Position numbers and translations under genes: made by a program. This document shows positions 9,092 to 18,233 of a stretch of DNA of 64,000 nucleotides, piece by piece. Source of the DNA: Rhodococcus koreensis (GTDB lineage: Bacteria > Actinomycetota > Actinomycetes > Mycobacteriales > Mycobacteriaceae); assembly GCF_900105905.1 (NCBI RefSeq), contig NZ_FNSV01000005.1, forward strand, positions 8,761,501-8,825,500. Reading direction: 5' to 3'. Within the stretch, counting starts at the first letter, position 1. Each line of letters opens with the position of its first letter. Below the pieces are notes generated by a model that was not told where the DNA came from, searched no databases, and saw only the letters and a program-made list of their open reading frames with translations.

Positions 9092-10912
9092 TCAGGTGCG
9101 CTGCCCGGCCGCCGCCGTCGGGGTGTACAGGGCGTCGATCTGGGCGGCGTACTTCTGGTGGACAAGTTTGCGGCGCACCTTGGTGGTCGCGGTGAGTTCC
9201 TCCCCATTGGCCTCCCAGAACGTAGGGAGCACGGTGTAGGCGCGCACCTGCTCGACCCGGGAGAGGCGGGCATTGCCGCGCGCGACCCCGTCGGCTATCG
9301 CGGCGAGGATCCGGGGGTCGTCGGCAAGTGCTACCGGGCGTCGGTCCTCGATTGCGTGGGTCTCGGCGAAGACGCCGGCCTGGTCCGGATCGAGGATGAG
9401 CAGCGCGACGATGTGAGGCCTACCGTCGCCGACCGCGACGACGGATCCGAGCAGCGGGCACTCGAGCTTGATCGCATTCTCGATGTTCGCCGGGGCCAAA
9501 TTCTTCCCCGAGGAGTTGATGATCATGTCCTTCTTGCGGTCGACGATGGTGACATAGCCGTCGGCGTCGATGGTGGCGACATCTCCGGTGTGCAACCACC
9601 CCTCGGCGTCGAGGGCCTCGCCCGTCTTGACCGGATCGTTGCGGTATCCCCGCATCACACCGACGCTGCGCAACAGCAGTTCACCGTCGGGAGCGAGTGC
9701 GACCTCGACACCGGGCCGCGGTTGACCGACCGTGCCGATCCGGATTCGATTCGGGTGGTTAGCGATACCGGACGCGGCGCTCTCGGTCAGGCCGTAGACC
9801 TCGCACACCGGGACACCGAGCGCGAGGAAGAATTCGAGCGCCTCCGGGGAGATCGGGGCGCCACCGGAGGTGGCGAACCCGAGATGATCGATTCCGAACC
9901 GACGGCGTAGCGGCCCGAGCACGGCTCGGTCGGCGACCTCGTGGTCAGCGGCGAGCCGCGCGGGCACGGGTTGCCCGGCGAGTTCGCGCCGAACCTTGTC
10001 GAGGCTGACCGACAGCGCCGAGGCGGCCTGGTCACGGACGGGTTGGTCCGATTCGGCGACGGCGGCGTCGATCATCGCCTTGAGCCGATACCAGATCATC
10101 GGAACGCCCATGAACGTCGTCGGGTGCACGTCCTGGAAGACCTGCAGAACGGTTCTGCCGTCGCGGACGTCGGTCACGGTGGCACCGCTGGCCATGGGCA
10201 CGTAGTGGGCGGCGAAGCGGTTGGCGAGGTTGGCGTCGGGAAGGTAGGACAGGACGCGTTCGGTGACGTCGCTGCCGAGGACCTCTTGCTGGTGCGCGAC
10301 CTTCGCCGCGACGGCGAACAGGACGTTCGCGTGCGTGAGTTCGACGCCCTTCGGCGCTCCGGTGGTGCCGGAGGTGAAGATCAGCGCCAGCAGGTCCTCG
10401 CGGCGGACCGCTCGCCAGCGGGCTTCGAAGTCGAAGTCCGAGTCTCCCTGGGCGATGAGGCCGTCCAAGGAGGTCGTGTCGGGGCCGGTGCCGTCGACAC
10501 ACACGATGTGCCCGATCGGATGGACGGCGCCGGCCTGCCGGATCTTGTCGATGAACTGTGCTTCGGTGACGACGATCTGGTTGTGGGCGCTGGCGAAGAG
10601 CTGCGCGATCTGTTCCGGGGTGAAGGTGTTGTAGATGGAGAACGCCGTCGCACCCAGGTGCATCACGGCGGTGTCGACGAGGTGGAACTCGGGCCGGTTG
10701 GTGAGCATGATCGCCACCGTGTCCCCGCGCCGGACTCCCAGCTTTGCCAGGCCGGCGGCGATCTGCCGCACCTGCTCACCGTAGGCCCGCCAGCTGACGG
10801 TCCGGTCGCCCTCGGCGGTGCGGAGAGCGACCTGGTCGGCGCAGGTGGTGACCGTGGCCTGAAAGACTGCGCACAGGCTCTGCGCTTCTTCGACCTGATC
10901 CAACGACATCAT
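9092..10912 (-). CDS. long-chain acyl-CoA synthetase (AMP-forming, FadD type)
   Basis: The protein has 606 residues. The AMP-binding P-loop is IFTSGTTGAPKG, with EVYGLTES (motif A5) and the hinge segment DRKKDMIINSSGKNLAP. The Asp of the GWLHTGDVA motif and the later catalytic Lys (TTKVRRK) are present. The NSSGKNLAP signature and length place it with the larger long-chain ligases (FadD11/15-like) rather than the 520-residue type. It converts a free acid, ATP and CoA into acyl-CoA. I chose the ATG at 10912 because GAGG lies about 10 bases before it; an ATG at 10945 is in frame but lacks a site. It is the last gene of the minus-strand operon. Confidence 0.9.
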   Translation of the reverse strand: MMSLDQVEEAQSLCAVFQATVTTCADQVALRTAEGDRTVSWRAYGEQVRQIAAGLAKLGVRRGDTVAIMLTNRPEFHLVDTAVMHLGATAFSIYNTFTPEQIAQLFASAHNQIVVTEAQFIDKIRQAGAVHPIGHIVCVDGTGPDTTSLDGLIAQGDSDFDFEARWRAVRREDLLALIFTSGTTGAPKGVELTHANVLFAVAAKVAHQQEVLGSDVTERVLSYLPDANLANRFAAHYVPMASGATVTDVRDGRTVLQVFQDVHPTTFMGVPMIWYRLKAMIDAAVAESDQPVRDQAASALSVSLDKVRRELAGQPVPARLAADHEVADRAVLGPLRRRFGIDHLGFATSGGAPISPEALEFFLALGVPVCEVYGLTESAASGIANHPNRIRIGTVGQPRPGVEVALAPDGELLLRSVGVMRGYRNDPVKTGEALDAEGWLHTGDVATIDADGYVTIVDRKKDMIINSSGKNLAPANIENAIKLECPLLGSVVAVGDGRPHIVALLILDPDQAGVFAETHAIEDRRPVALADDPRILAAIADGVARGNARLSRVEQVRAYTVLPTFWEANGEELTATTKVRRKLVHQKYAAQIDALYTPTAAAGQRT

Positions 10913-10948
10913 GGGGGTGTTACCTCTTTCGTCACAGCGGGGCACGGA

Positions 10949-11758
10949 TCAGGCCGGGGTCCGGGCCGCGGCCTTGAGGGTCTCCCGCTCGGCGAGGAAG
11001 GCCTCGACGGCGCGGGCGTGGTCGCCGGAGGCGAAGCACTCCTTCTCGGTGGCCAGCGCGGTGTCGAGGACGAGGTTCGCGGTGTCCCGGAGAATGATGT
11101 TCAGCGCCGCCTTGGTGCCTTGGACGGCACGCACGGGGCTCTCGGCCAGCCGGTGCGCGAGGGCGTGAGCCTGATCGAGCAGCGCACTCGGCTCGATGAC
11201 CCGGTTGACCAGCCCGATCCGTTCGGCTTCGACCGCACCGACCTTGTCGCCGGTGAGCAGGTATTCCTTGGCCCGGGCCATGCCGGTCAGCCACGGCCAG
11301 GCCACCACACCGCCGTCGCCGGCGACCACGCCGACAGTCACGTGCGGGTCGGCGATGACGGCGTCGGTGGAGGCGTACACCACGTCGCACATCAGGGCGA
11401 GGGTCGCCCCGAGTCCGATGGCGGGGCCGTTCACGGCGGCGATGATCGGCTGGGGGAGTTCGAGCAGTTCGATGATGATGGAGCGGGCGTCCTGGAAGAA
11501 GGCGTCGAGTTCGGGGCCGGCGCTCATCCGCGGGCCCTTGAGGTTCCCGCCGGCCGAGAACGCTCGCCCGTTGCCGGTCAGGACCACTGCCCGCACCTGC
11601 CGGTCGCGACGGATCTGTCCCCACAGGGCGATGAGCTCGGTGTGCAGGTCGTGGTTGATGGCGTTGTAGTCGTCCGGTCGGTCGAGGCGGACCGTGAGGA
11701 CGCCGTCCCGCTGGTCGATCTCCAGATGGGTGTAGTCGTAGGGCGCGGTGGTGCCCAT
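10949..11758 (-). CDS. enoyl-CoA hydratase/isomerase family protein
   Basis: The protein has 269 residues and a crotonase fold. The oxyanion-hole segments are visible as NGRAFSAGGNLKGP and NGPAIGLGATLALMCD. At the place of the first catalytic Glu of classical hydratases it reads DPHVTVGVVAGDGG, so this acid is not clearly conserved. The enzyme may be an isomerase, a C-C hydrolase or a hydratase using other residues. The ATG at 11758 follows AAAGGAAC. It lies between an SDR and FadD in the eight-gene minus-strand operon. Confidence 0.85.
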   Translation of the reverse strand: MGTTAPYDYTHLEIDQRDGVLTVRLDRPDDYNAINHDLHTELIALWGQIRRDRQVRAVVLTGNGRAFSAGGNLKGPRMSAGPELDAFFQDARSIIIELLELPQPIIAAVNGPAIGLGATLALMCDVVYASTDAVIADPHVTVGVVAGDGGVVAWPWLTGMARAKEYLLTGDKVGAVEAERIGLVNRVIEPSALLDQAHALAHRLAESPVRAVQGTKAALNIILRDTANLVLDTALATEKECFASGDHARAVEAFLAERETLKAAARTPA

Positions 11759-11781
11759 GGTGGTGTTCCTTTCGAGTCGAT

Positions 11782-12567
11782 TCATCGCTGATCGGCCACC
11801 AGAGGCCGCCACAGGGGCAGGATCTGCCCGGACATGTACGCGGAGGCGGGCGAGACGAGGAAGCGGACCGCTTCGGCGACGTCGTCCGGGGACCCGATCC
11901 GCGCGAGGATCTCGTCCCCGGAGTCGGCGCGCTCACGCAGCCGGTGCTGGGCGCGACCGGTGGCGATGAGTCCGGGTGCCACACAATTGACCCGGATGCC
12001 TTCCGGGGCAAGGTCGTTGGCGAGGTAGCGGGTGTAGTGCATCACTGCTGCCTTGGTGATGCCGTAGTGGGCGTAGGTGCCGGTGGATTTGGCTTCGACC
12101 CCGGTGATCGACCCCATGGTGACGATCGAGGGATCGGTGGCGCGCCGTAGCGCGGGCAGCGCAGCGCCGACGGTGGTGATGGTCCCGTGCAGGTTTCGGC
12201 GCAGGACGTTGTCGAGGTCGTCGAGGTCGATCGCGGAGGCCCGGTTGCCGTCGAAGGCCCCGGATCCGCCGCCTGCGTTGCAGACCAGCGCGCCGAGCGC
12301 CGACCATTCGTCGAGGATGCGCGTCCCGAGTTCGTTCATCGCGTCGACGTCGGTGGTGCTGGCTTCGGCGGCGATGACCGGCGCGCCGTGACTTTCGAGT
12401 TCGTCGATGACGCTGGTGGTTTCGTCGTCGGCTGCGAACTCGCGGTACCCGTCGAAGTCGGTGTCGACGACCGCGACGGCGTATCCGTCCTTGGCGAGGT
12501 TCACGGCGATCCGGCGGCCGATGCCGCGTGCTGCTCCGGTGACCAGGGCGGTCCGTGCCGCGGTCAC
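11782..12567 (-). CDS. SDR family oxidoreductase
   Basis: The protein has 261 residues. The cofactor motif TGAARGIG is at residues about 10-17, the NAG motif appears as CNAGGGSG, and the catalytic set is S (TMGSITG) and YxxxK (YGITK). Acidic residues after beta-2 (VVDTDFD) suggest NAD(H). The start is a GTG whose last two bases overlap the thiolase stop (GTGA), so the two are translationally coupled. Its job is probably the oxidation or reduction of a hydroxyacyl-CoA or alcohol intermediate of the pathway; the exact substrate is unknown. Confidence 0.85.
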   Translation of the reverse strand: MTAARTALVTGAARGIGRRIAVNLAKDGYAVAVVDTDFDGYREFAADDETTSVIDELESHGAPVIAAEASTTDVDAMNELGTRILDEWSALGALVCNAGGGSGAFDGNRASAIDLDDLDNVLRRNLHGTITTVGAALPALRRATDPSIVTMGSITGVEAKSTGTYAHYGITKAAVMHYTRYLANDLAPEGIRVNCVAPGLIATGRAQHRLRERADSGDEILARIGSPDDVAEAVRFLVSPASAYMSGQILPLWRPLVADQR

Positions 12568-13733
12568 GACAGCAGCTCCAGGATGGTGGCGTTGGCCATG
12601 CCGCCGCCCTCGCACATCGACTGCAGTCCGTAGCGGATGCCCTGTTCGCGCATGTGGTGGACCAGTGTGGTCATGATCCGGGCGCCGGATCCGCCGACGG
12701 GGTGTCCGATGGCCATCGCTCCGCCGTTCGGGTTCATCTGGGTGTAGTCCGCGCCGGTCTCGCGCAGCCAGGCGAGCGTGACCGAGGCGAAGGCCTCGTT
12801 GATCTCGAACACTCCGATGTCGTCGAGCGTCAGCCCACTCTTCTTCAATACCTTGGCGGTGGCGGGGATGGGACCTTTGAGCATGGTCACGGGGTCGGTG
12901 CCGGCGACCACCGCGGTGTGGATGCGGGCAATCGGCGTCCAACCCTGCGCGCGGGCGAACTCGCTGGTGGTGATCAGCAATGCGCCGGCGCCGTCGGAGA
13001 TCTGTGAGGCGTTGCCCGCGGTGATGGTGCCACCCTCACCGAAGGCAGGCGCGAGTCCGCCGAGGGTTTCGAGGGTGGAGCCGCGCCGCACGCCCTCGTC
13101 GGTGTCGAAGGTGTGTTCGGCGCCGTTGTCGCCGGTCACCGTGATGGGCGCGATCTGGTCCTTGAAGCGTCCTTCGTCGATCGCCCGGGCGGCGCGGGCG
13201 TGCGAGTCGAGGGCGTGCTGGTCCATCTCGGTGCGGGTGATTCCGTACTCGGCGGCGATCATTTGCGCACCCACACCCTGATGGAATCGTCTGTCGTCGT
13301 AGCGCTTCCACACGTCGGGGCCGAAGGGCTGGCCGAACTGGCCGTCGGCGAGAGTGGCGCTTGCCGGCACGGCGCTCATGATCTCGACGCCACCGGCCAC
13401 GGCGACGTCGTACTGGCCGGCGACGACCCCGGCCGCGGCCTGGTGTACCGCCTGTTGGGAGGATCCGCACTGGCGGTCGATGGTCAGGCCGGGAACCGAT
13501 TCGGGCCAACCGGCGGCGAGGACGGCGGCGCGGCCGATGCAGCCGCTCTGCATACCGACGCCGATGGCGCAGCCCCAGACGACATCGTCGACGACGGCGG
13601 GGTCCAGATGGTTGCGTTCGGCGAGTGCGGTGAGGACGTGGGCGGACAGGGTGGCGGAGTGATGCTTCGCCAGTGATCCGTTCCTTTTGCCGACGGCGGT
13701 GCGTACCGCGTCGACGATGACGGCATCACGCAT
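12564..13733 (-). CDS. acetyl-CoA C-acyltransferase (thiolase)
   Basis: The protein has 389 residues, the normal length. The acyl-accepting Cys is C89 in DRQCGSSQQ, the active-site His is H344 in AIGHPVGGSGAR, and the proton-transferring Cys is C374 in MCEGGGMAN. INEAFAS is also present. It should carry out the thiolytic cleavage of a 3-oxoacyl-CoA to acyl-CoA and acetyl-CoA (or propionyl-CoA from a methyl-branched chain). It is translationally coupled to the following SDR. The residues make a degradative thiolase certain; chain specificity cannot be read. Confidence 0.93.
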   Translation of the reverse strand: MRDAVIVDAVRTAVGKRNGSLAKHHSATLSAHVLTALAERNHLDPAVVDDVVWGCAIGVGMQSGCIGRAAVLAAGWPESVPGLTIDRQCGSSQQAVHQAAAGVVAGQYDVAVAGGVEIMSAVPASATLADGQFGQPFGPDVWKRYDDRRFHQGVGAQMIAAEYGITRTEMDQHALDSHARAARAIDEGRFKDQIAPITVTGDNGAEHTFDTDEGVRRGSTLETLGGLAPAFGEGGTITAGNASQISDGAGALLITTSEFARAQGWTPIARIHTAVVAGTDPVTMLKGPIPATAKVLKKSGLTLDDIGVFEINEAFASVTLAWLRETGADYTQMNPNGGAMAIGHPVGGSGARIMTTLVHHMREQGIRYGLQSMCEGGGMANATILELLS

Positions 13734-13802
13734 GATGGTCTCCGAGGGAGTGAGGGGCCCGGTGGGCCGGTGAGGGTTTCGGGACGGTGGTCGGCACGCA
13801 GA

Positions 13803-14606
13803 TCAGCGGGAGCCGGCGTCGACGGTAAGGCATTGGCCGGAGACGTAATTCGTCTCCTGCAGGCAGAGCGCGTAGACAGCGCCGGCGGCCTCGGCGGGTG
13901 TGCCCGGCCTGCCGAGGGGGTTGGTGCGCTTGACCGCGCTCATGATGTCCTGACTGACCCCGACCTTGATCTTGCGGCCTTCGATTTCGACGTAGGTGTC
14001 GTCGCCGGCGACGGACTCGGTCATGCGGGTGAGGATGAACCCGAAGGCGACGGCGTTGACGTTGACCTTGTAGCGGCCCCACTCCTTGGCGAGGGTCTTG
14101 GTGAGCCCGATGACCCCGGCCTTGGCGGCAGCGTAGTTGGCCTGCCCGGGGTTTCCGTAGACACCGGAGACGGAGGAGACGTTGACGACCTTGCGGTGGC
14201 GATCGGTCGGGTTCGCCTTGATGTAGGGCTGGGCGGCGCGCAGAATCCGGAACGGCGCCTGCAGGTGTACGTCGAGGACGTTCTGCCACTGGTCGTCGGT
14301 CATCTTCTGGATGACGTTGTCCATGATGTAGCCGGCGTTGTTGACGATGATGTCGAGCCCACCGAAGGTGTCGGTGGCGGTTGCGACGAAGCGGTCGGCG
14401 AAGTCGTGGTCGGTGACCGAACCGATGCAGGCCACCGCCTTTCCGCCGGCGGACACGATGTCGGCGACGGTCTCGTCGGCGGGTTCCTTGTCGACGTCGT
14501 TGACGACGACGCTGGCGCCTTCGGCGGCCAGTTTGAGTGCGACTTCGCGGCCGATGCCGCGCCCGGAGCCGGAGATGAGTGCGACGTTGCCGTCCAGGGT
14601 TTTCAT
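13803..14606 (-). CDS. SDR, multifunctional-enzyme-2-like 3-hydroxyacyl-CoA dehydrogenase
   Basis: The protein has 267 residues. The cofactor loop SGSGRGIG begins the chain, followed by VVVNDVDKEPADETV, NNAGYIMDN, and the catalytic S (NVSSVSG) and Y-K (YAAAK). The VVNDxxxE stretch and overall look match the N-terminal (3R)-hydroxyacyl-CoA dehydrogenase part of peroxisomal multifunctional enzyme type 2. It would act after a MaoC-type hydratase, and a MaoC pair lies directly upstream in the same operon. The Asp after beta-2 suggests NAD+. The specific step is inference. Confidence 0.85.
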   Translation of the reverse strand: MKTLDGNVALISGSGRGIGREVALKLAAEGASVVVNDVDKEPADETVADIVSAGGKAVACIGSVTDHDFADRFVATATDTFGGLDIIVNNAGYIMDNVIQKMTDDQWQNVLDVHLQAPFRILRAAQPYIKANPTDRHRKVVNVSSVSGVYGNPGQANYAAAKAGVIGLTKTLAKEWGRYKVNVNAVAFGFILTRMTESVAGDDTYVEIEGRKIKVGVSQDIMSAVKRTNPLGRPGTPAEAAGAVYALCLQETNYVSGQCLTVDAGSR

Positions 14607-14632
14607 GATGGGGAGTCCTTGCGTTGGTCGAA

Positions 14633-15028
14633 TCAGTGGGTGGTGACGACGGCGGTGCCCGAGAGGGTGACCGTTCCGTCGGGAAGGGCGACACTGAGAT
14701 CGAGGTGGGCGAGGCCGTCCTCGACCTTGGCGACGGTGCCCGTGCAGGTCGGTGTGGTGTTCACCGGTGTGATCGCGGTGAATCGAACCTCGAAGCTGCA
14801 GAGGCGGTCTTGCGGGAACGTCGCGGTCAGCAACCGGCCCAGGTAGGCCATCGACAGCATTCCGTGGGCGAAGACGTCCTCGATTCCGACGGCGTGGCAG
14901 GCGTCGATGTCGATGTGGACCGGGTTGTGGTCCCCGGAGGCGCCGGCGTACAGGGCGAGGGTCGTGCGGGTGATCGTGGGGCAGTCGAGGGAGAAGGTGT
15001 CTCCCGCGGTCAGGTATGCGGTGTTCAT
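14633..15028 (-). CDS. MaoC-like hot-dog dehydratase (hydratase-2 motif subunit)
   Basis: The protein has 131 residues and a single hot-dog domain. The hydratase-2 signature is YAGASGDHNPVHID (about residues 27-40), with catalytic Asp and His, followed by FAHGMLSMAYLG. Its start overlaps the previous gene by four bases (ATGA). Together with that neighbour, which lacks the catalytic pair, it probably makes a two-subunit trans-2-enoyl-CoA hydratase of the kind used for bulky substrates such as steroid side chains (ChsH1/ChsH2, HadAB). Confidence 0.87.
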   Translation of the reverse strand: MNTAYLTAGDTFSLDCPTITRTTLALYAGASGDHNPVHIDIDACHAVGIEDVFAHGMLSMAYLGRLLTATFPQDRLCSFEVRFTAITPVNTTPTCTGTVAKVEDGLAHLDLSVALPDGTVTLSGTAVVTTH

Positions 15029-15480
15029 GCGGCCGCCTTCGGGTCGCGGACGACGATGGTGCTCGTCAGCGTTGCGATGGGGGTGCCGTCACGGCTGACG
15101 TGGGTGTCGCGGACGATGAAGTCGAGGGCACCGCCCTTCTTGTCGTAGACGTCGGTCACCTCGGTCCAGAAGGTCAGGGTGTCACCGGCGTACGCCTGGG
15201 CGTGGTAGTGGAATCGCTGTCCTCCGTGCAGGATTGCGCGCATGTCGACTCCGAGGTCGGCGAGGAATCGGTGCCGGTCGGGGTTGTCCATCTCGAGGCA
15301 GAACAGGAACGTCGCCGGGATCAGGAGATCGCGGTAACCCGCCAACCGGGCGGCGTCGAGGTCGGTGTACGCCGGATCGGGTTGTCCGGTCGCCTGCGCG
15401 AAGGAGCGCAACCGGCCGCGTTCGGCTGTGGTCTGGAACTCGGGGGTACGGGTGCCGACGATCGTCGGGTCGATGGGCAT
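15025..15480 (-). CDS. MaoC-like N-terminal domain protein (non-catalytic hydratase subunit)
   Basis: The protein has 151 residues and the FAS1-dehydratase-region type of hot-dog fold: FAQATGQPDPAYTD, then IPATFLFCLEMD and HGGQRFHYHAQAYAGDT. The pattern of GxPxPxYxD instead of SGDxNPxHxD is usual for the partner subunit that shapes the acyl-binding cavity without carrying the catalytic Asp/His. It is coupled by a 4-base overlap to the catalytic partner and follows the SCP2-type thiolase by 3 bases. Confidence 0.85.
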   Translation of the reverse strand: MPIDPTIVGTRTPEFQTTAERGRLRSFAQATGQPDPAYTDLDAARLAGYRDLLIPATFLFCLEMDNPDRHRFLADLGVDMRAILHGGQRFHYHAQAYAGDTLTFWTEVTDVYDKKGGALDFIVRDTHVSRDGTPIATLTSTIVVRDPKAAA

Positions 15481-15483
15481 GGT

Positions 15484-16671
15484 TCAGGACAACCTTTCGA
15501 ACAGCGTGATCACACCTGCGGTGCCGAGGCCGAGGTTGTGCTGGAGGCCCAGGGTGGCGTTCTCGACCTGTCGATCGCCCGCCTCGCCGCGCAGTTGCCA
15601 GGTGATCTCGGCGGTCTGGGCGAGACCGGTGGCCCCCAGCGGATGTCCCTTGGACAGCAGACCGCCGGAGGGGTTGGTGACCACCCTGCCGCCGTAGGTG
15701 TTCTCGCCCTCGAGGATGAACTTCTCGGCCCCGCCCTCGTCGCACAGGCCGAGCGCCTCGTAGGAGAGCACCTCGTTGACGGTGAAGCAGTCGTGCAGTT
15801 CGACGACCGCGATGTCGCGGGGGTCGACACCTGCCTGCTGGTACACATCCCGGGCGGCCCTCCGGGTCACATCCGTGCCGACCAGCGACATCGCGCTCTT
15901 CTTCGCGAAGAGGTCGTCGGCGTCGGACTGTAGGGTCTGCGCCGCGATGGCAACCCTCGGGGTCAGTCCGTTCGCTCGGGCGAACTCGTCCGAGCAGATC
16001 ACTGCTGCGGCGGCGCCGCAGGTGGGCGGGCAGCATTGCAGCCGGGTCAGCAGTCCCGCGATCCGGGGGGAGTCGAGCACGTCGGTCAAGGTGACCGGAT
16101 CCCGGAACACCGCATACGGGTTGTTCGCGGCGTGGCTGCGGGCTTTGACCGCCACCGCGGCGAAGGTGTCCGCACTGCCACCGTACTTCTGCAAGTACTC
16201 GAGGCCGGCCGCGGCAAAGTATTGCGGAGTCATGGGAACGTCGGGATCGATGTCGTAGATCTCGCCCAGTGCCGCGACGAAGTCGCTCAGCGGGGCGGGC
16301 CGATCGGTCCACTTCGCGCTCAGGGCGCCGGGTGGCATCTGCTCGAAGCCGACGGCGAGTGCGCAGTCGACGGCACCGGATTCGACCGCTTGGCGGGCCA
16401 GCCACAACGCCGAAGATCCGGAGGCGCAGTTGTTGTTGACGTTCAGCACCGGGATCCCGGTCTTGCCGAGCTGGTACACGACTCGCTGACCACTGGTCGA
16501 ATCGCCATAAACATATCCGGCGTAGACCTGCTGCACCCGGTCATAGGTCAGCCCAGCGTCCTTAAGGGCGGACGTGATCGCCCTCGGACCTTGGAAGTCG
16601 TAGGAGTCTGCGGCGCTCGGTTTGCTGAACGGCGCCATGCCGACACCGGCAACCAACACTCTGTGATTCAT
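15484..16671 (-). CDS. SCP2-type thiolase / lipid-transfer protein (Ltp)
   Basis: The protein has 395 residues. The nucleophilic Cys is C82 in NNNCASGSSAL. HDCFTVNE replaces the NEAF motif of classical thiolases, and GGLLSKGHPLGATG supplies the active-site His. These are signs of the SCP-x/Ltp branch, which in actinobacteria includes thiolases and retro-aldolases of steroid side-chain degradation. It is the first gene of the eight-gene minus-strand operon and lies divergent to the P450. The adjacent MaoC pair is a usual partner of such Ltp proteins (aldolase or thiolase with a DUF35 or MaoC partner), which fits removal of a branched or bulky acyl unit. Confidence 0.88.
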   Translation of the reverse strand: MNHRVLVAGVGMAPFSKPSAADSYDFQGPRAITSALKDAGLTYDRVQQVYAGYVYGDSTSGQRVVYQLGKTGIPVLNVNNNCASGSSALWLARQAVESGAVDCALAVGFEQMPPGALSAKWTDRPAPLSDFVAALGEIYDIDPDVPMTPQYFAAAGLEYLQKYGGSADTFAAVAVKARSHAANNPYAVFRDPVTLTDVLDSPRIAGLLTRLQCCPPTCGAAAAVICSDEFARANGLTPRVAIAAQTLQSDADDLFAKKSAMSLVGTDVTRRAARDVYQQAGVDPRDIAVVELHDCFTVNEVLSYEALGLCDEGGAEKFILEGENTYGGRVVTNPSGGLLSKGHPLGATGLAQTAEITWQLRGEAGDRQVENATLGLQHNLGLGTAGVITLFERLS

Positions 16672-16903
16672 TTCGATCTCCCTTTCACTCTAACGATGAT
16701 TCACTTTCGGTGATCGGACGCGGGCCTGTCAAGGGCGTTCGTGAAATTCGCCGCCGACCTGCGTCAACGCTCGGCCGCAGGCGTCGCCGCATCAGTATGT
16801 AATTCAGTGTTAGATCCGATCGCAGCGTCGGACGAGCGGCGGGAGCCTCTCGTTCGTGGCCGGTAAGAGGCGAAATATGCGGCTCGGATTCCTGCTTCAG
16901 GCC

Positions 16904-16938
16904 TTGACATAGAACGCAGTAAGTGAAGTATGGTTCGA
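16904..16938 (+). promoter_or_regulatory. P450 operon promoter and shared operator motif
   Basis: TTGACA (16904-16909) and TATGGT (16929-16934) form a sigma-70-like promoter with a 19-base spacer, 50 bases before the P450 start. Bases 16911-16938 read AGAACGC, then AGTGAAGT, then GTTCGA. The same blocks with the same spacing occur before the MFS gene at 26550-26577 (22 of 28 identical). The block covers the spacer and the -10 box and has GAAC/GTTC ends, as an operator would. It lies in the 314-base gap shared with the divergent operon. Confidence 0.6.
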
Positions 16939-16985
16939 GTATCAACCGATTGGCGAGTGAGCTCGCTCGTGACAGGAGAGTTCCA

Positions 16986-18218
16986 ATGCTCGACACCACC
17001 GAAGCCACGGCATTTCCGATGCACCGCGATGTCGCCCGGTGCCCCTTCGACCCGCCGGCGACGCTCGCGGAGTGGCGCCGTGAAGGGGCCCTCAGACGGG
17101 TGCGGATCTGGGACGGCAGCGAGCCCTGGCTCGTGACCCGGCACGAAGACATCCGCGCCGTGCTCAGTCACTCCGCGATCAGCGCCGACACCGACAATCC
17201 GGGCTACCCCCACTCCTCGGCCGCCATCAGGGCCCGCCGGGCGCGCGCGAAGACGTTCTTCCAGATGGACGGTCCCGCGCACGACGATCCCCGACGAGTA
17301 CTGGCCCGCGACTTCACCGCGAAGCGGATGCAGGCGTTGCGCGAGCACATCCAGGAGATCGTGGACGCGCTCATCACCGAGCTGCTCGCCGGGCCTAAGC
17401 CGGTCGACCTGGTGGAGGCCTTCGCGCTCCCGGTGCCGTCGCTGATGATCTGCGAGCTGCTCGGGGTGCCGTACGCCGACCACGACGTGTTTCAGCGACT
17501 GAGCAAGGTGTTCGTCGCCAAGGCATCGACGCCGGAGCAGACCACCGCGGCAGCGGAGGAACTGATCGAGTTCATCGCCGGGCTGGTCGACGCCAAGAGC
17601 GTGAATCCGGGTGACGACGTGCTCAGCCGCCTCGCCGTGGAGCAGCTCGTCCCGGGCTTGATGACCCGCGAAGAGGTGGCACGGATGGGTCTGCTGCTAC
17701 TGACCGCCGGCCACGAGACCTCCGCGAACATGATCGCGCTCGGCACGGCCGCGCTGCTCGGCAGGCCGGACCAGGTGGAGTTGCTCCGCACGAGCGGCGA
17801 CCCGGCACTACTGGCCGGCGCGGTCGAAGAGTTGCTCCGGTACCTGACCATCGTGCACAGCGGTCTGCGCCGGGTCGCCAGCGAGGACATGGAGATCGCC
17901 GGGACTCTCATCCGACGCGGCGACGGTGTCGTCCTGTCCCTCGATTCCGGCAACCGCGATGCCCTCGCGTTTCACGACGAAGGCGTGTCCGGACCGGACG
18001 CCCTCGACATCACCCGTCAGGCCCGTCACCACCTTGCGTTCGGCTTCGGTGTCCACCAGTGCCTGGGGCAGCAGTTGGCGCGCGTCGAACTGCAGGTCGT
18101 GTTCGGCACGCTGTTCCGCCGAATTCCCACACTGGCGCTCGCCGAGCCACTCGAGAATGTCGCCTTCAAAGACGACATGTCGATCTACGGGGTGCATCGA
18201 CTGTTGGTGACCTGGTGA
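16986..18218 (+). CDS. cytochrome P450
   Basis: The protein has 410 residues, a soluble bacterial class I P450. The I-helix oxygen-activation motif is AGHETS (241-246), the ExxR motif is in EELLR (281-285), and the haem-ligand loop is FGFGVHQCLG with C359. The overall pattern resembles the CYP105/107-type soluble enzymes. A start at 16986 follows ACAGGAGAG; an ATG at 16923 is in frame but has no site. Its ferredoxin follows 15 bases later and a ferredoxin reductase sits further down the same operon, so the whole electron chain is encoded. It probably hydroxylates the hydrocarbon substrate or a terminal methyl (inference). Confidence 0.95.
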   Translation: MLDTTEATAFPMHRDVARCPFDPPATLAEWRREGALRRVRIWDGSEPWLVTRHEDIRAVLSHSAISADTDNPGYPHSSAAIRARRARAKTFFQMDGPAHDDPRRVLARDFTAKRMQALREHIQEIVDALITELLAGPKPVDLVEAFALPVPSLMICELLGVPYADHDVFQRLSKVFVAKASTPEQTTAAAEELIEFIAGLVDAKSVNPGDDVLSRLAVEQLVPGLMTREEVARMGLLLLTAGHETSANMIALGTAALLGRPDQVELLRTSGDPALLAGAVEELLRYLTIVHSGLRRVASEDMEIAGTLIRRGDGVVLSLDSGNRDALAFHDEGVSGPDALDITRQARHHLAFGFGVHQCLGQQLARVELQVVFGTLFRRIPTLALAEPLENVAFKDDMSIYGVHRLLVTW

Positions 18219-18233
18219 CACGAAAGGACCACA

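Noticed and set aside
9941..11791. A 616-codon plus-strand open frame opposite the FadD and crotonase genes
   Set aside because: It is antisense to two well-supported genes, is rich in Gly/Val/Arg/Asp in the pattern of a high-GC shadow frame, and has no domain motif.
16685..17483. Minus-strand frames in the P450-thiolase divergent gap
   Set aside because: They overlap the P450 N-terminus antisense and the gap is better explained as a double promoter region.
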